From Fructilactobacillus ixorae (GTDB lineage: Bacteria; Bacillota; Bacilli; Lactobacillales; Lactobacillaceae), in NCBI RefSeq assembly GCF_024029915.1, contig NZ_CP097478.1, forward strand, positions 1 to 64,000: DNA of 64,000 nt, read 5' to 3'. Made by a program: the position numbers and the translations under genes. Under the pieces are notes generated by a model that searched no databases, was not told where the DNA came from, and worked only from the letters and a program-made list of their open reading frames with translations. Positions 53,591 through 61,229 of this stretch are shown piece after piece. Within the stretch, counting starts at the first letter, position 1. Each line of letters opens with the position of its first letter.

Positions 53591-53623
53591 AGAACGGCAT
53601 CTTTATAGTGCCGTTCTTTTTTT
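53591..53623 (+). terminator. Terminator after katA
   Basis: AGAACGGCA (53591-53599) and TGCCGTTCT (53609-53617) stem followed by T run. Confidence 0.93.
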
Positions 53624-53776
53624 GTGTGTTTCTCCAGCAGTGGAAGTGGTGGTAAAATGAGAGTAGTTAAGGTGACCGAGAGTCATTTCAGTTGCATTTG
53701 TGCTGGCTTCCCTTATCATCAGTAGTAGTGGGAGCGGGTTTAATGCTCCGATAATTTTTAAAAGTGAGGTTCAAGG

Positions 53777-54379
53777 ATGACAGGTGCGAAACCCAAATTA
53801 TTTTTAGACATGGACAATGTGATGGTCAATACCCTTCCCGTCTTGAACGAATTAGCCAAGCTCCCCTTTACCAAGCCCAAGCCCGATCAAATCACGGGAG
53901 TTTTTCGGGATTTGGCACCGTTGCCAGGCATCCTAACGAGTGTACCGAAACTCGCAGAGCACTATGAGATGTACGTGCTCTCAACGGCTCCGTGGGACAA
54001 TCCGAGTGCGTGGCAGGATAAGCTCGCCTGGCTGCAACAGTACTTTGGGGTCGGGGCAGAGAATCCTTTTTACAAACGGGTAATTATTGCGCACGACAAG
54101 GGTTTGGTCCATCGCACCGGGGGATTACTGGTTGATGATCGTCCATACCACGGGGCGAGTGCTTGGGTGGACCCAGCGGTTCCAAGCGCCTGGTTGCAAT
54201 ACGGTGCTGACGAGCGCTTGCAGTGGCAGCACGAACTAACGAACTTCCTCTTAGACATTGCCGAAAACCAGGCACAGGGACAGGCGTTACCAGCTGCGAT
54301 CACAACGGCGAACGCGCGTCCCAACCCGTATCTCGTTCACGGTGATTTAAAGGATTTTCAGGCAGCAACGTGGGAATAA
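53777..54379 (+). CDS. 5'(3')-deoxyribonucleotidase-like HAD phosphatase
   Basis: HAD-superfamily enzyme of 200 residues. Motif I LFLDMDNVMVNT (DMDN, residues 11-14) matches the 5' nucleotidase, deoxy (NT5C) family; motif II is LSTAPWDNPSAW, with a Lys in YKRVIIAHDK and motif IV in LLVDDRPYHG. It probably dephosphorylates dNMPs. ATG 53777 has GAGGTTCAAGG upstream. The 150-base leader contains a GGAGC/GCTCC hairpin (53729-53748) of unknown role. The aldolase gene follows 16 bases later, so they are cotranscribed. Confidence 0.82.
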   Translation: MTGAKPKLFLDMDNVMVNTLPVLNELAKLPFTKPKPDQITGVFRDLAPLPGILTSVPKLAEHYEMYVLSTAPWDNPSAWQDKLAWLQQYFGVGAENPFYKRVIIAHDKGLVHRTGGLLVDDRPYHGASAWVDPAVPSAWLQYGADERLQWQHELTNFLLDIAENQAQGQALPAAITTANARPNPYLVHGDLKDFQAATWE

Positions 54380-54395
54380 TAAAGGAGAACAACTA

Positions 54396-55274
54396 ATGAT
54401 TACAAACAGTACGGAAATGTTACAAGCCGCCCGGGCTGGGCACTACGCCGTTCCAGCCTTTAACGTGAACAACTTGGAATGGGCCAAGGCGATTTTACAA
54501 GCCGGAGAAAAAGCCCAATCACCCCTGATCTTACAGGTGACCAGCGGAGCTGCTAAGTACATGGGGAGCTTCCGGCTCGCCTACGATTTAATCGTTGACA
54601 TGCACGATGCCTTACACATTACCGTTCCGATTTCCATTCACTTGGATCATGGAACTTACTTTGACTCACTTAAAACGCTAGGGATTAGTTACACGTCAAT
54701 TATGTTCGATGGATCGAGTCTACCCCTTGATGAAAACTTGGAGAAGACCGCCACACTGAGAGACCTCACCAAGGATCAGGACGTTAGTTTAGAAACCGAA
54801 GTTGGGACAATCGGTGGCGAAGAAGACGGGGTGATCGCTGATGGTGAAATTGCGCCGGTTGATTCCGCGGTGGCCATGGCGAAAGCGGGCGTTGATATGT
54901 TAGCAGTCGGCATTGGGAACATTCACGGTCAGTACCCGAAGGACTGGAAAGGGCTCAACTTTGCGCACTTGCAAAAGATTGATGATGCGATCTATGACGC
55001 GTTAGGCAAACGGATTCCATTAGTACTACACGGTGGTTCTGGAATTCCGGATGACCAGGTACGCAAGGCCATTCAGCTGGGAATTGCTAAGGTGAACGTG
55101 AATACCGAAGGACAACTAGCCTTTCACCAGGGTTTGCGGGATTACATCCTGAGTGATGCGGACTTAAAGGGTAAGCACTATGATCCTCGGATCCTGCTCA
55201 CGGCTGGAACCGACCAGTTGGTTGAGATGTGCTTAGACCGGATTCGGGTCTTTGGTTCGGGAAACAAAGCCTAG
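54396..55274 (+). CDS. fba: Class II fructose-bisphosphate aldolase family protein
   Basis: Zinc-dependent aldolase, cleaving fructose-1,6-bisphosphate or possibly tagatose-1,6-bisphosphate. 292 residues. Zinc and catalytic elements are present: IHLDHGTYFD (His and Asp near 83-85), ETEVGTIGGEEDG, VGIGNIHGQYP and LVLHGGSGI. Sequence alone does not separate FBA from tagatose or ketose-bisphosphate aldolases. Many obligately heterofermentative lactobacilli lack a glycolytic aldolase, so substrate is open. Good ribosome-binding site AAAGGAG. Last gene of its unit. Confidence 0.88.
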   Translation: MITNSTEMLQAARAGHYAVPAFNVNNLEWAKAILQAGEKAQSPLILQVTSGAAKYMGSFRLAYDLIVDMHDALHITVPISIHLDHGTYFDSLKTLGISYTSIMFDGSSLPLDENLEKTATLRDLTKDQDVSLETEVGTIGGEEDGVIADGEIAPVDSAVAMAKAGVDMLAVGIGNIHGQYPKDWKGLNFAHLQKIDDAIYDALGKRIPLVLHGGSGIPDDQVRKAIQLGIAKVNVNTEGQLAFHQGLRDYILSDADLKGKHYDPRILLTAGTDQLVEMCLDRIRVFGSGNKA

Positions 55275-55310
55275 TTAAAAACCGTGGCTAGAAAAATTAG
55301 TTTCTAAATA

Positions 55311-55352
55311 AAAAATAGCTGGAAGTTAAGCTTAACTTCCAGCTATTTTTTA
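55311..55352. terminator. Bidirectional terminator
   Basis: Perfect 20-bp inverted repeat AAAAATAGCTGGAAGTTAAG with its complement directly following (55311-55350). It ends both fba and the minus-strand DUF4097 operon. Confidence 0.95.
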
Positions 55353-55393
55353 TATGAACGATTATTTTTCCAGGTCTCTTTGACAATGGACCT

Positions 55394-56338
55394 TTAATTA
55401 TCCTTATGCTTAATGTTGACGTGTTTTAAGCTGACATCGCCAGTATCAGCATTAATTTTACTGTGGTTAATCTTGGCATTTTTAATCTGAACAGCACCAC
55501 TATCGGTATTAAGCTTAACTCGGTCGTAGGTGATGGCTTTTTGGTTATCAATTGCTACATTTCCAGCCCCACTGTTAAAGTCGAGGTCTTTTGCAATTAA
55601 ATTATGAGTTTCAATGTCACCATCATCGGAGCTAAGGGTGATTTTAGTTAAGTTGACCTGCTTCATGTTAATGTCACCCGAATTACTGTTGATTTTAAGT
55701 GGCTGCTTTGAGTCAACTTTTTCAAGCAAGACGTTCCCAGCTTCTGATTCAATCTGGGTAGCTTGCAGCTTGGTGTTGCGTAAGTACACGTTGCCACTTT
55801 CCGACTTAATCATGGTCGTCCCGAGCTGGCTGTCATTACTATTTACATCTCCACTTTCGCTTGCTAGTTTGGCTTGCTTGAAGTTAGCCTTGCTTATTGT
55901 CATGTCCCATGCGTTACTATTAGCTTGAAAGTTCTGAATGGGAGTGGGCGTTTTAAAGTCCAGGGTTCCAGCGTTAATTTTGACCGACTTGGGATTAGTG
56001 ACCTGGGGCAGGGTGATTACAACCTTATGCTTAAGCTTGTCACTGTGACTGTGGTTCATTTGATCCCAGAGCTTTTGGTCCTTGATGTTGATCTCAATTT
56101 GATCACCTTTTTTGGTAACGTGGGGTTTTTGCTGGTCCCGGAAGTTAGATTGCACTGTAAATTCGTTACCCGCTTTTACTGTCACCTGGGCGGGAACGTT
56201 TACTTTTAAAGTATCAAGTTGAGCGGTATTTTTGACGGTCTGGGTTTGGCTAGCGGCCGTTGCTTGTGGTGTGAATGCAGCTGGTAAAACTGCTAGGGAT
56301 AACCCTAACATTGTCAATCCAATGATTTTTTTGTACAT
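55394..56338 (-). CDS. Secreted DUF4097-family beta-helix protein
   Basis: 314 residues with a clear signal peptide (MYKKIIGLTMLGLSLAVLPA, then cleavage after QATA). The rest is a repeat of about 20 residues, each bearing an S-x-x-G-[DN]-V/I core (ESGDVNSND, ESGNVYLRN, EAGNVLLEK, NSGDINMKQ, DDGDIETHN, GAGNVAIDN, DSGAVQIKN, DTGDVSLKH), predicting a right-handed beta-helix. Function unknown; DUF4097 proteins often accompany DUF1700 and PadR genes in envelope-stress modules. The ATG at 56338 is preferred since AAAGGA lies 8 bases before it; ATG 56347 touches that site. Confidence 0.85.
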   Translation of the reverse strand: MYKKIIGLTMLGLSLAVLPAAFTPQATAASQTQTVKNTAQLDTLKVNVPAQVTVKAGNEFTVQSNFRDQQKPHVTKKGDQIEINIKDQKLWDQMNHSHSDKLKHKVVITLPQVTNPKSVKINAGTLDFKTPTPIQNFQANSNAWDMTISKANFKQAKLASESGDVNSNDSQLGTTMIKSESGNVYLRNTKLQATQIESEAGNVLLEKVDSKQPLKINSNSGDINMKQVNLTKITLSSDDGDIETHNLIAKDLDFNSGAGNVAIDNQKAITYDRVKLNTDSGAVQIKNAKINHSKINADTGDVSLKHVNIKHKDN

Positions 56339-56362
56339 ATGAAACATCCTTTCTTAGGTTAT

Positions 56363-56455
56363 CTAACCTAATTCCATGATCAGCGCTAGAACAATAATAC
56401 CCAGCGCTAGTAACAGACTAAGACAAACGGGAATGCCAATAATTGCTAATTTCAT
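56363..56455 (-). CDS. 30-residue membrane peptide
   Basis: Not recognised. A minus-strand frame of 31 codons with AAAGGAG 9 bases before ATG 56455. The product starts MKLAIIGIPVCLSLLLALG and ends LALIMELG: one membrane helix with almost no soluble part. It lies between two genes of the same operon and is the only frame with a ribosome-binding site there, so it is likely translated. A role in the envelope-stress module is inference. Confidence 0.55.
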   Translation of the reverse strand: MKLAIIGIPVCLSLLLALGIIVLALIMELG

Positions 56456-56469
56456 TAAATCAAACTCCT

Positions 56470-56655
56470 TTAGTAATCGTCGTCACCATCATCGTCATCA
56501 CTAAAATTAAGCGACATGTGAGTTGAAGTGTGGGAGTACGCCTTTTCTAAGCCGTGTGTTCGACCACCACCATAAAAACCAATGACACCCATTACTAATC
56601 CAGACACAGATAGTATGATTCCAGTGATTAGCATTCGTTTCATGAATTTAGCCAT
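56470..56655 (-). CDS. Small membrane protein with an acidic tail (61 residues)
   Basis: Not recognised. MAKFMKRMLITGIILSVSGL opens a single membrane helix, followed by a short region and the acidic end SDDDDGDDDY. ATG 56655 follows AAAGGATGG by 6 bases; the ATG at 56664 overlaps that ribosome-binding site. It overlaps the end of the DUF1700 gene by 8 bases and is thus translationally coupled to it. Resembles the small proteins often found after DUF1700 genes; function unknown. Confidence 0.75.
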   Translation of the reverse strand: MAKFMKRMLITGIILSVSGLVMGVIGFYGGGRTHGLEKAYSHTSTHMSLNFSDDDDGDDDY

Positions 56656-57250
56656 GATAACCATCCTTTCTGTTAGTCAATTTAGCTTGTGAATACCGAT
56701 AGATTTTCTTGGTCCAGTTCGCCCCAATTTGAATAATAAAGCGAATTACAAAGTACACGATGGGTGGAATCATCAGCAAGACCCCCAAAATTAATAAGCC
56801 AAGTCCTAGTAGGCTGAGCGCAATGATTCCCTTGCTGGCAATGGTCGTAACCCCGACCCAAATTAGGAGGCCGGTGGCAAACAGGGTGGCAAACAGGAAG
56901 GCTGCCATGGTAACCACAAAGATAAATAGCATCAGTAAGATCAAGCCCGCAATCCCGAGCAGCAGGGGGGAGGCAAGGGCTGCCAAAATGGTAATAATGA
57001 GTTTAACGTTGTGATTAACGCTCCCCTTTGTCGGTTGCTTTTCGTCCTCTGAGATGGAGTAATTCGCGGCAAGTTGGCGCGCTAGCTGCCGGGGCGTCCC
57101 CAGGTTTGCGACAATTTCTTTGTAGTTACTAAGTTGACCGTCTTTGAGATAGTCGAGGTAGTAGGTCGCGGCCTCATCGCGTTCCTTAGTTGGAATGTTT
57201 TTTAGGTAGTACTTAAGTTCCGTGATGTATTGTTCTTGATCCGTTGGCAT
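56648..57250 (-). CDS. DUF1700 membrane protein
   Basis: 200 residues. The soluble N-terminal part (QYITELKYYLKNIPTKERDE, then YYLDYLKDG and NLGTPRQLARQL) is the DUF1700/HAAS helical domain, known in membrane-linked partners of PadR regulators. Four hydrophobic segments follow (about 85-180), ending in a basic tail. ATG 57250 shares its first base position with the end of padR, so the two are coupled. Likely an integral-membrane sensor or effector in the module; no enzyme motif. Confidence 0.87.
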   Translation of the reverse strand: MPTDQEQYITELKYYLKNIPTKERDEAATYYLDYLKDGQLSNYKEIVANLGTPRQLARQLAANYSISEDEKQPTKGSVNHNVKLIITILAALASPLLLGIAGLILLMLFIFVVTMAAFLFATLFATGLLIWVGVTTIASKGIIALSLLGLGLLILGVLLMIPPIVYFVIRFIIQIGANWTKKIYRYSQAKLTNRKDGYHG

Positions 57251-57576
57251 TAGGCATCCTCCTTAGGCATTTGATTGTTAAAGACCTGGTCAACGATGTG
57301 CTTGTGATGATTCCAGTCGGTCTTGACCTTTTCAAGTTGGGTTAATCCGGTCTCCGTAATTTGATAATACCGCCGGTTACGACCGTCAAAGGGCTGGTCG
57401 TAAGTGGTGACCCAAGCTTCCTTTTTTAGGCGACGTAAAATCGGATAGAGGGTTGAGTTTGAAATCGGAATAAACTGTTTGACTCCCTGGGTTAAGGCGT
57501 AGCCGTAGTAATCTTCCTGGGCGAGCAAGGCTAACACGATGCCTTCCAGCACTTCTGAACTAATTTGAATGGCGAT
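57250..57576 (-). CDS. PadR-family transcriptional regulator (non-AUG start)
   Basis: Winged-helix repressor of 108 residues: ISSEVLEGIVLALLAQEDYYGY, then STLYPILRRLKKEAWV (recognition helix) and NRRYYQITETGL (wing), with a C-terminal dimer helix. Family N-termini commonly read MAIQISSE; here that stretch is ATC-GCC-ATT-CAA. GAAGGAG (57586-57592) fits a start at ATT 57579 or ATC 57576. The in-frame ATG at 57600 lies on the predicted transcription start and has no ribosome-binding site. First gene of a five-gene operon, probably autorepressed. Confidence 0.82.
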   Translation of the reverse strand: MAIQISSEVLEGIVLALLAQEDYYGYALTQGVKQFIPISNSTLYPILRRLKKEAWVTTYDQPFDGRNRRYYQITETGLTQLEKVKTDWNHHKHIVDQVFNNQMPKEDA

Positions 57577-57602
57577 AATGATCAGCTCCTTCACTTTCAT
57601 TA

Positions 57603-57632
57603 ATATTATACATCGTATAATATAAAAAGCAA
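57603..57632 (-). promoter_or_regulatory. padR promoter and operator
   Basis: Perfect dyad ATATTATAC-N3-GTATAATAT (57603-57623) covers a minus-strand -10 TATAAT (57605-57610); a -35-like TTGCTT lies near 57627-57632. It is the likely PadR operator. Confidence 0.65.
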
Positions 57633-57635
57633 GTA

Positions 57636-57668
57636 AAAAAAAGACCATGAATTTTCATGGTCGTTTTT
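57636..57668. terminator. Terminator (FMN reductase; bidirectional form)
   Basis: GACCATGAA and TTCATGGTC stem with A run before and T run after. It isolates the padR operon from the FMN reductase gene. Confidence 0.88.
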
Positions 57669-57669
57669 A

Positions 57670-58272
57670 TTATGCATCTGCCTGTAAGCGTTTGGCATAG
57701 TGCGCAATGTTTTGCACGGTCGCCGTCAACTTGTCGGCATAGTATTGTTGTTCGGACGTCGCTAAATCCGGATTCAAATCTCCGGTTTCAGTAAAGATGT
57801 TTTGAATGAAGCGGAGGTTCAGATTCCGCGGGACGCTTACCAAACTTAAAACTTGGAAAATCGGCAACCAGGCCATGGCCGCCAGGATGCCTCCAAACGA
57901 CCCCATGGAGTAACTGATCGTTTGAATCGGGGTGTCGCTAACGCCGGTTCCGAGGTAGTCAAAGGCATTTTTTAATGCACCCGGAACCGAGTAGTCATAT
58001 TCAGGGGTGAGCAGCAAGATTCCATCGCCATTCATCACGTCGGTTACCCAGCGATTGGCATTTGGAGCCAGATTCTCTGGATAATCGGGAGTTCCCATTG
58101 GGGGAAGGGGTTCGGCATAGGCAGGTAACTGATAGTCACTAACCTTTAAAAATTGCAAACTAACGTGCGTGGTTTGCTCTAATTCCGATTGGTGCTTTTG
58201 GAGATATTGAAACAGGCGGGCTCCCATGGAAGGTTCGCGGACACTTCCGAGAATTACGTTAACAGTGGTCAT
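57670..58272 (-). CDS. NAD(P)H-dependent FMN reductase-like oxidoreductase (paralogue)
   Basis: 200 residues, with the same plan as the gene at 51396-51992: MTTVNVILGSVREPSMG (flavin phosphate loop) and LTPEYDYSVPGALKNAFDYL. Probably a flavin, quinone or azo reductase. ATG 58272 follows AAAGGAG by 9 bases; the longer frame upstream has none. Monocistronic, with a promoter region carrying TTAGTA repeats. Likely stress-induced, by analogy with quinone-responsive reductases. Confidence 0.87.
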   Translation of the reverse strand: MTTVNVILGSVREPSMGARLFQYLQKHQSELEQTTHVSLQFLKVSDYQLPAYAEPLPPMGTPDYPENLAPNANRWVTDVMNGDGILLLTPEYDYSVPGALKNAFDYLGTGVSDTPIQTISYSMGSFGGILAAMAWLPIFQVLSLVSVPRNLNLRFIQNIFTETGDLNPDLATSEQQYYADKLTATVQNIAHYAKRLQADA

Positions 58273-58292
58273 AATGATCGACTCCTTTATAA

Positions 58293-58332
58293 TTAGTACA
58301 CTTAGTATAACCACTTATTTTTAGTAAGTAAA
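58293..58332 (-). promoter_or_regulatory. FMN reductase promoter with repeated TTAGTA
   Basis: Minus-strand promoter TTTACT (58327-58332), 20-bp or shorter spacer, TATACT (58304-58309). TTAGTA occurs at 58293, 58302 and 58321, and the dyad ACTTA-N7-TAAGT (58313-58329) covers the -35. A repressor site is likely. Confidence 0.45.
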
Positions 58333-58353
58333 GATAAAAGCTTCACGTCCAAA

Positions 58354-58381
58354 AAAACCTCACCCGGATGAGTGAGGTTAA
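58354..58381 (-). terminator. Terminator after dapF
   Basis: AACCTCAC and GTGAGGTT stem; on the minus strand it is followed by T residues. Confidence 0.88.
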
Positions 58382-58390
58382 CCTAGTTAA

Positions 58391-59371
58391 TTAGGGTTGA
58401 GAGAGGGTCGCGACCCAGTTTTGGTAAGCCGTTTCCTCCGTGGTGGGTTGGTAGTTACCAGCTGCAAATTCATGCTGGAAAAGGTTAGTAGCTTCGATTT
58501 CCCAGTTTCCCAGCGTGGTCGCGTTGGCAATCAACTGCAGGGCATATTCCGTCCCCGTCCGGGCGACGTGCACTTTAACCATTCCTCCCGGATTGTAGAC
58601 CGTCACCACGTGGTCAAAGTCGCCCTGGTCATGGTTTAAAACGTAGGCCAAGCTCGTGGCCGTCATTCCGGTTCCACAGGCGTTCGTGAAGCCGACCCCC
58701 CGTTCGTAAGTTTTCACAAACAAGCGATCGGGACCAAGAATTTGGGCAAAGTTGAGGTTCACCCCGTCTGGGAAGTACGGATTTTCTCCGTTTAAATAGG
58801 GCCCCAGTTGAGCTTGTAATCCACTGGTTAAGGTGTCATGGTCCATAAAACTAATTAAATGCGGATTGGGCACCGCAATGGCCGTAAAGTCTAGGTCAGG
58901 TGCTAACCGGGGTAAGGGTCGGTTCAAAATCGTGTCTCCTCCCAGCTCGGCAAACGGAAAGTCAGCAGCGTGAAACCGCACGGGGGCGATTTCGACTCCG
59001 TAGGCAGGGACCGCGGGTGCCAACTGGGGGGCTTGTTCCACGTGTAAATCGGCATCCTGAGTTTCGACCTTAAACTTAGTGGTTCCCGTCTGCTCGGCTA
59101 GGTAGCGGGCGACCGTTCGCAGCCCGTTGCCACACATGGAGGCGAGACTACCATCGGCATTCACGACCGTCATTTTGCCTAAGCACCCCGGATGATCCGA
59201 AGCATCTACGACTAAAATCCCATCGATGTCGTTAAAGGTCTCGTTGGCACTCTGTTTAAGGCGCACGGCCAGGTTGGCAATTTGCTCGATGGTTGGGATA
59301 GTGGTAAATTGGGTCCGATCTAAAATGAAAAAGCGGTTTTCTGAACCGTGAACTTTGCGTAGCGTTACCAT
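58391..59371 (-). CDS. dapF: Diaminopimelate epimerase
   Basis: Cofactor-free epimerase interconverting L,L- and meso-diaminopimelate, the step before lysine or cell-wall use. 326 residues. The two catalytic cysteines are Cys80 (ASMCGNGLRTVARY) and Cys232 (ACGTGMTATSLAY), both in family motifs. It is longer than the typical 270-280 residues, with extra C-terminal sequence (about 290-326). It starts 14 bases after lysC on the same strand, forming a two-gene unit. Confidence 0.95.
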   Translation of the reverse strand: MVTLRKVHGSENRFFILDRTQFTTIPTIEQIANLAVRLKQSANETFNDIDGILVVDASDHPGCLGKMTVVNADGSLASMCGNGLRTVARYLAEQTGTTKFKVETQDADLHVEQAPQLAPAVPAYGVEIAPVRFHAADFPFAELGGDTILNRPLPRLAPDLDFTAIAVPNPHLISFMDHDTLTSGLQAQLGPYLNGENPYFPDGVNLNFAQILGPDRLFVKTYERGVGFTNACGTGMTATSLAYVLNHDQGDFDHVVTVYNPGGMVKVHVARTGTEYALQLIANATTLGNWEIEATNLFQHEFAAGNYQPTTEETAYQNWVATLSQP

Positions 59372-59385
59372 GAAATGACCTCCCG

Positions 59386-60762
59386 TTAGTCGGTAAAAAT
59401 GCGGTTATTGTCAAAGAAGTGTTGGTAAATGAGTTTGACCGATTGTTCCGCATCGGCTTCATCAGTGCCGAGCATGATCGAAATTTTTGACGCCCCTTCG
59501 TTAATCATGTGAATGTTAATGTCATGGTCGGTGAGCGGGCGAATAATTTTTTCGATGGTGTTCGGACTCAGTTGCATCCCTTCGCCGACAATCATGATGA
59601 TGGCGTAGTGATCGATCCACTCTAATTGATCAGGGTGGAGTTCCGTTCGAATGTCTTCACACATTGCCTGGACGGTTTTCGGCGTGAGCTCGCGATTATC
59701 AAAAATGATGGTCAAATCATCAATTCCAGACGGCATGTGTTCGTAGGAAATCCCGTATTTGTAGAGGATTCGTAATAGCCTTAGCGTAAACCCAACTTCC
59801 TTGTTAAGCAAGTATCGGTGCAGGTATAGAGCCGAAAAGCCCTTGGAACTGGCTACTCCAGTGACAAGGCCCGCGGGTTGAAAGCCCTGTTCGGGGACAA
59901 TTAAGGTGCCGGGAAGGTCCGGATGGTTCGTATTTTTAACGTTAATTGGAACTTGGGCCTCAATGACCGGGAGTAACGCTTCGTCGTGAAACACGGAGAA
60001 CCCGGCATAGGAAAGTTCCCGCATTTCCCGGTAGGTCATTTTACTAATACTCTTGGGATTGGGAACGATGTGGGGGTCCACCGAGTAGATGGCGTCAACG
60101 TCCGTAAAGTTTTCGTAGACTTTGGCGTGTAAGCCCTTGGCAACGATCGAACCGGTAATATCGGAACCCCCCCGTGAAAAGGTGGCAATCGTTCCGTCCG
60201 CTTCGTTAATGCCAAAAAAGCCCGGAAAGACTAAATAATCAGTACTAGTTTGGTAGGCAGCGAGATGGTCGTAAGTTGCAGGCGTGACCTGGGCATCATT
60301 CACGGGTCCGGCGACCTCAAAGCCCACGGTCCGCGGGTCCATGAACTTAGTTGGCAGGCCTAATTTTGTTAAAATTTGGCTAAGTAGGTAGGCGTTTAGG
60401 AATTCTCCATGGGCTTTAAAAGCAGCCAACTGGTGGTCTTGATCCGTAAAGGATTGGCGAGCTAAGCCGGTGATGACCGCCGAGATGTGTTCCATCACAG
60501 CGTCCGGAACAGCAAAGTGGCTGGCAATGTTTCGGTAGCGATCAATGATTTCGGTTTGAACGTCTTCCAATGGTTCGTGATTGCGAACGGCCTGTGCATA
60601 TTGAATTAGCAGGTCAGTTACCTTAATGTCGCCCTTAAACCGGGTTCCGGGAGCGGATACCACGATGGCCCGCCGCTCCGGATCCTGCTGAATGATATGA
60701 ATAATTTTTTCGAACTGGGTGGCATCGGCTAACGAACTGCCCCCAAATTTAACTACTTTCAT
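59386..60762 (-). CDS. lysC: Aspartate kinase
   Basis: First step of the aspartate pathway: phosphorylates aspartate for lysine, threonine, methionine and diaminopimelate. 458 residues. The kinase domain opens MKVVKFGGSSLADATQFEKI and includes FSRGGSDITGSIVAKGL and TDVDAIYSVDP; two ACT domains fill about 310-458. Length and layout fit the single-chain lysine-sensitive (class III type) kinases. Divergent from lysA; no riboswitch is visible on this strand. Confidence 0.95.
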   Translation of the reverse strand: MKVVKFGGSSLADATQFEKIIHIIQQDPERRAIVVSAPGTRFKGDIKVTDLLIQYAQAVRNHEPLEDVQTEIIDRYRNIASHFAVPDAVMEHISAVITGLARQSFTDQDHQLAAFKAHGEFLNAYLLSQILTKLGLPTKFMDPRTVGFEVAGPVNDAQVTPATYDHLAAYQTSTDYLVFPGFFGINEADGTIATFSRGGSDITGSIVAKGLHAKVYENFTDVDAIYSVDPHIVPNPKSISKMTYREMRELSYAGFSVFHDEALLPVIEAQVPINVKNTNHPDLPGTLIVPEQGFQPAGLVTGVASSKGFSALYLHRYLLNKEVGFTLRLLRILYKYGISYEHMPSGIDDLTIIFDNRELTPKTVQAMCEDIRTELHPDQLEWIDHYAIIMIVGEGMQLSPNTIEKIIRPLTDHDINIHMINEGASKISIMLGTDEADAEQSVKLIYQHFFDNNRIFTD

Positions 60763-60905
60763 GTTCGTTTGACCTCGCTCGTTTTATTATTAGTGAAACT
60801 ATCATCATTTTTTTGATTTCGCAACTCAATCTGGAAAAATAACGGACATTTTTAGAAAACTTTATATAGAAATAAAGAAATTTCAGTAAGTTAGTTTGGA
60901 AAAGG

Positions 60906-60934
60906 TTGACGCTGATTGGCTTTTTCGGTATGCT
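60906..60934 (+). promoter_or_regulatory. Promoter of the lysA operon
   Basis: TTGACG (60906-60911), 17-bp spacer, TATGCT (60929-60934), just before the lysine riboswitch. The rest of 60763-60905 is AT-rich and would contain the lysC promoter on the minus strand. Confidence 0.75.
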
Positions 60935-60947
60935 AAACACAAATCAA

Positions 60948-61110
60948 ATAGAGGTCGCAAGCAAGAAGAGTACGTGGGGGAGTTGTCATCCAGCTTTGAA
61001 TCCGCCGAAAGGATTGGTTGCCGAAGTGCTAAGGGGGATGGACCTTAGTTAACTGGGACGTAACTTAAGAGGTTACGGACTGTCGGGAATACTGTTCTCG
61101 GGGAGCTATG
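60948..61110 (+). promoter_or_regulatory. Lysine riboswitch (L-box)
   Basis: Conserved blocks in the right order: AGAGGTCGCAAGCAAGAAGA then GTA, GGATTGGTTGCCGAAGTGC preceded by CCGAAAGG, ACGGACTGTCGGGA, and the closing GGGGAGCTAT pairing with ATAGAGG at the 5' end. A terminator follows at 61140. Lysine binding is expected to favour termination and shut off lysA and the following genes. Confidence 0.92.
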
Positions 61111-61139
61111 GATAAAATTGATTCTAATCGGCGACAATA

Positions 61140-61181
61140 GGGTCTTTTGGACGGAGCTTCCGTGCCAAAAGGCCCTTTTTT
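61140..61181 (+). terminator. Riboswitch-controlled terminator
   Basis: GGGTCTTTTGG (61140-61150) and CCAAAAGGCCC (61165-61175) stem around an inner CGGAGC.TCCG hairpin, followed by six T. Confidence 0.9.
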
Positions 61182-61229
61182 AGTACAAACCAGGACCCGC
61201 CGGTTCGGAAGATTGAGGAGGAAAACAGG

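Noticed and set aside
53729..53760. Terminator-like hairpin before the deoxyribonucleotidase gene
   Set aside because: A GGAGC/GCTCC stem is present but the following T run is short and broken, so attenuation is not supported.
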